From Actinomycetes bacterium (lineage in GTDB: Bacteria > Actinomycetota > Acidimicrobiia > Acidimicrobiales > RAAP-2): a DNA stretch of 64,000 nt. This document shows positions 61,985 to 64,000 of this stretch, one piece after another; position 1 is the stretch's first letter, and each line of letters begins with the position of its first letter. The stretch is from the NCBI GenBank assembly GCA_021793395.1, contig JAJYSU010000002.1, positions 22,766-86,765 of the forward strand. The letters run 5' to 3'. The notes below the pieces were generated by a model that saw nothing but the letters and a program-made list of their open reading frames with translations, searched no databases and had not been told where the DNA came from. The position numbers were made by a program, and so were the translations under genes.

Positions 61985-63783
61985 GACGCCCTCGCCTCGC
62001 GAGCGATGAGCCAGTCACGCAGATCATCTTCACCACGACGCGCCTCGACGGTCCCCAACCACTCGAGCCGCTCCTTCACGTCGCGAATCGTCACGTTCGC
62101 CACCTCGGGCGTCACTTCGCCGCGTCGCAACTGTGCCTCGAGTTCGCGCAAGGCCGTGCGCGTGGCGTGACGGATCAGTTGCGACACCACCGCCGCCACG
62201 GCCTCATCGCCTACTTCATCCGCCTCGTCCACGACGACGCGAGCCAACACTCCGGCGGCCTCAATGTCCCCACACGCCGTGAGCCGATCAATTGCCTCAC
62301 TCGCGGACCCTCCCTCGCAGAGCGCGTCAAAGACCCGGCGTTGCAGGGGATCGACGAAGTACGCGGGCACGAAGCGGTCGCGAGCCTGGGCCACGTGCAC
62401 CCACAGCCGCAAGGCCTCCTGGCCCGGGCGCGGTAGCGACGTCGGCGAGCGGGCGATGGAGTCCGCGGCGGCCGGCGCTGGCGCCGGTGCGTCACGCGGA
62501 CCCTCGCTCAAGCGCTGGCGCAACGTGGGCGCCTCGAGGCGCAGGCGGTCGGCCACCTCCATCACGTACTGATCGCGCACCAGCTCACTCGGGTGCTCGC
62601 GAAGGACCACCAGAGCCGACTCGGCCGCCCGCGCTCGCCCCTCCACCGTAGACACGTTGGCCGCCTCGAGAACCCGCTCGAGGCGAAACGCAAGGAAGGG
62701 GATCGCCTCGGCGACCGCGCGGCGTAGCGCGTCAGGATCGCGCTGGGCGAGTTCGGCGGGATCGGTCCCGCGTGGTAGACGCGCCACCGCCACGTCCACC
62801 TCGTGCTGACGCTCCCACTGATAGACCGAGGCCGCCGCGCTCTGGCCCGCCTGATCCGCGTCGTAGGCGAGGACGATCCGTTGAGCGAAGTTGCGCATTG
62901 TACGAAAGTGCTCCTCGCCCAGAGCCGTCCCACACGTCGCCACCGCACGGGTCACGCCGGCGGCGAAGAGTGCGATCACGTCGGTGTAGCCCTCGCACAC
63001 GACGATTTCTCCGGACTTGATCACGTCCTCCTTGGCCCAGTTGAGCGCGTACAGGGTACGGCGCTTGGAGTAAATGGGGGTCTCGGGACTGTTCTTGTAC
63101 TTCGCCTCCACGCGGGCCGTAGAGTCGCGACCGGGCAGGATCCGCCCGCCCAGTGCTACCGGGTGGCCCGCCGGATCCAGGATCGGAAAGATGATCCGTG
63201 CCCGCATCGCGTCCTGATGGCGACCACGCTGATTGATGAAGCCCAGTCCGGTACCGGTCAGGACTCGCGCAGTAAGGTGCAACGCGCGCGCCAGCGCGTC
63301 CCACTCGTCGGGCGCCCAGCCGAGGCGAAACTGGCGAGCAAGGTCGCCACCGATCCCGCGCGAGGTCAAGTACTCACGCGCGGGCCGGGCGTCGGGTGCG
63401 TGCAGGAGTCGATCGTGATACCAGTCGACGGCGGCGGACATCGCCCCCAGCAGTTCCTGACGCTCGTGTCGTGCGGCGCTGGCGTTCGCGTCCTCGTGCA
63501 ACTCAATGCCCGCGCGGTCGGCCAGTTGGCGCACCGCGTCCACGAAGTCGAGATGCTGTACCTCGCGCACGAAAGTGATCGCGTCACCCGACGCACGACA
63601 GCCAAAACAGTAGTAACGGCCCTCCTCCGCGTTGACGGAGAACGAGGGCGTCTTCTCGGCGTGGAAGGGGCACAGTCCGCTCCACCGGCGCCCACTCTTC
63701 TTCAGTGCCACGTGCTCGCTGATCAGGGCCACAATATCCGTGGCGGCACGCACCTGCGCGATGTCGCCGTCCGAGAGAGCCAT
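61981..63783 (-). CDS. dnaG: DNA primase
   Basis: Makes RNA primers at the fork; 600 residues. Zinc domain GLCPFHAEKTPSFSVNAEEG with YYCFGCRASGD (CHC2), the RNA polymerase core with ARVEAKYKNSPETPIYSKRR, TOPRIM motif IVVCEGYTDVIALFAAGVTR and LAYDADQAGQSAAASVYQWE. The C-terminal DnaB-binding part is alpha-helical, ending DDLRDWLIAREARAS. The start ATG fits the family N-terminus (GDIAQVRAATDIVALISEHV). Heads the dnaG-sigma operon, followed by two tRNA genes in the same direction. Confidence 0.97.
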   Translation of the reverse strand: MALSDGDIAQVRAATDIVALISEHVALKKSGRRWSGLCPFHAEKTPSFSVNAEEGRYYCFGCRASGDAITFVREVQHLDFVDAVRQLADRAGIELHEDANASAARHERQELLGAMSAAVDWYHDRLLHAPDARPAREYLTSRGIGGDLARQFRLGWAPDEWDALARALHLTARVLTGTGLGFINQRGRHQDAMRARIIFPILDPAGHPVALGGRILPGRDSTARVEAKYKNSPETPIYSKRRTLYALNWAKEDVIKSGEIVVCEGYTDVIALFAAGVTRAVATCGTALGEEHFRTMRNFAQRIVLAYDADQAGQSAAASVYQWERQHEVDVAVARLPRGTDPAELAQRDPDALRRAVAEAIPFLAFRLERVLEAANVSTVEGRARAAESALVVLREHPSELVRDQYVMEVADRLRLEAPTLRQRLSEGPRDAPAPAPAAADSIARSPTSLPRPGQEALRLWVHVAQARDRFVPAYFVDPLQRRVFDALCEGGSASEAIDRLTACGDIEAAGVLARVVVDEADEVGDEAVAAVVSQLIRHATRTALRELEAQLRRGEVTPEVANVTIRDVKERLEWLGTVEARRGEDDLRDWLIAREARAS

Positions 63784-63842
63784 GCCAGTAACGTACCGTC
63801 TCGGTGACGCGAGCGTGCGAGGCGCTACCTAGACTGCCCTCC

Positions 63843-64000
63843 ATGTCCGAATTCGCCGTCGAGGCGCTCAACGTGGTGCGTACCTTCGACAATGGTACGC
63901 TGCGGGCCCTCGACGGCGTCTCGCTCCACGTGCCGCGCGGCGAGGTCTTCGGGCTACTGGGACCCAACGGGTCGGGCAAGACCACGATGGTAGATCGGAA
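63843..64000 (+). CDS. ABC transporter ATP-binding protein, N-terminal fragment at window edge
   Basis: The first 52 codons read [20 protein letters not shown], then [20 protein letters not shown] (Walker A). This matches ABC-2 type drug/antibiotic exporters, whose ATPases start this way. The remaining sequence is outside the window. The last codons (VDR...) diverge from the usual VRLL after GSGKTTM, probably because the final bases are adapter sequence. Diverges from dnaG. Confidence 0.85.
   Translation, partial: MSEFAVEALNVVRTFDNGTLRALDGVSLHVPRGEVFGLLGPNGSGKTTMVDR
63992..64000 (+). other. Possible Illumina adapter remnant
   Basis: The window ends AGATCGGAA, identical to the first nine bases of the common TruSeq adapter, and the ABC gene loses family agreement exactly there. 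It suggests that a contig end carries untrimmed adapter. Confidence 0.55.

Overview
The window is a high-GC chromosome fragment of an actinobacterium. The evidence is the PimB-type phosphatidylinositol mannosyltransferase, several F420-type oxidoreductases, a SepIVA-like protein, DUF2469 and DUF3054 proteins, GTP-dependent PEP carboxykinase and frequent GTG/TTG starts with GTGA or ATGA stop-start overlaps. The gene order and small conserved proteins fit Acidimicrobiia best; that class assignment is inference. Most genes form tightly packed operons with strong G/C third-position preference.

Layout. 1-10,131: coenzyme-B12-dependent ribonucleotide reductase (cut by the left edge) with a readable promoter and two NrdR-box-like operators, a glycerol kinase/SMP-30 lactonase pair, an AlaC-type aminotransferase, a short luciferase-like protein, PimB, a run of small CxxC and membrane proteins, truncated haemoglobin and tRNA-Gly. 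10,132-15,660: a small genomic island bounded by tRNA-Gly and a 49-bp copy of its 3' end. It has no recognisable integrase and most of its genes are broken (amber stop, frameshift, truncations). 15,661-18,832: a second accessory patch in which a 103-bp direct repeat brackets a Phd/VapC toxin-antitoxin pair, a decayed IS110 transposase and a frameshifted lipoprotein gene. 18,823-30,996: metabolic and stress genes (DCC protein, MFS exporter, RecB-like nuclease, DsbA-like protein, purK-purE, pspA-htpX-pspAB, fumC, nfo).

31,010-49,415 is one long minus-strand housekeeping block. In transcription order it reads fakA-like, recG, rsmD, coaD, sepIVA-like, yceD, rpmF, plsX, acpP, rnc, mutM, smc, ftsY, ffh, rpsP, khpA, rimM, trmD, rplS, DUF2469 and an unknown gene. 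It couples ribosome assembly, membrane targeting, lipid precursor supply, DNA repair and chromosome organisation. rpmB is divergent from it, followed by thiL and pckG.

52,654-60,919 mixes active genes (secreted proteins, MFS, TetR, PsiE-like, DUF3054, SDR) with three decayed loci (type II NADH dehydrogenase, an unidentified frameshifted gene, ISL3 transposase). The right end carries tRNA-Ile2 and tRNA-Asn, a dnaG-sigma factor pair that recalls the macromolecular synthesis operon, and the start of an ABC ATPase. The last nine bases equal the start of a common Illumina adapter and may not be genomic. I found no CRISPR array, no intact prophage, no intact IS and no convincing new defence system. 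The most interesting parts are the two accessory patches and the regulatory region of nrdJ.
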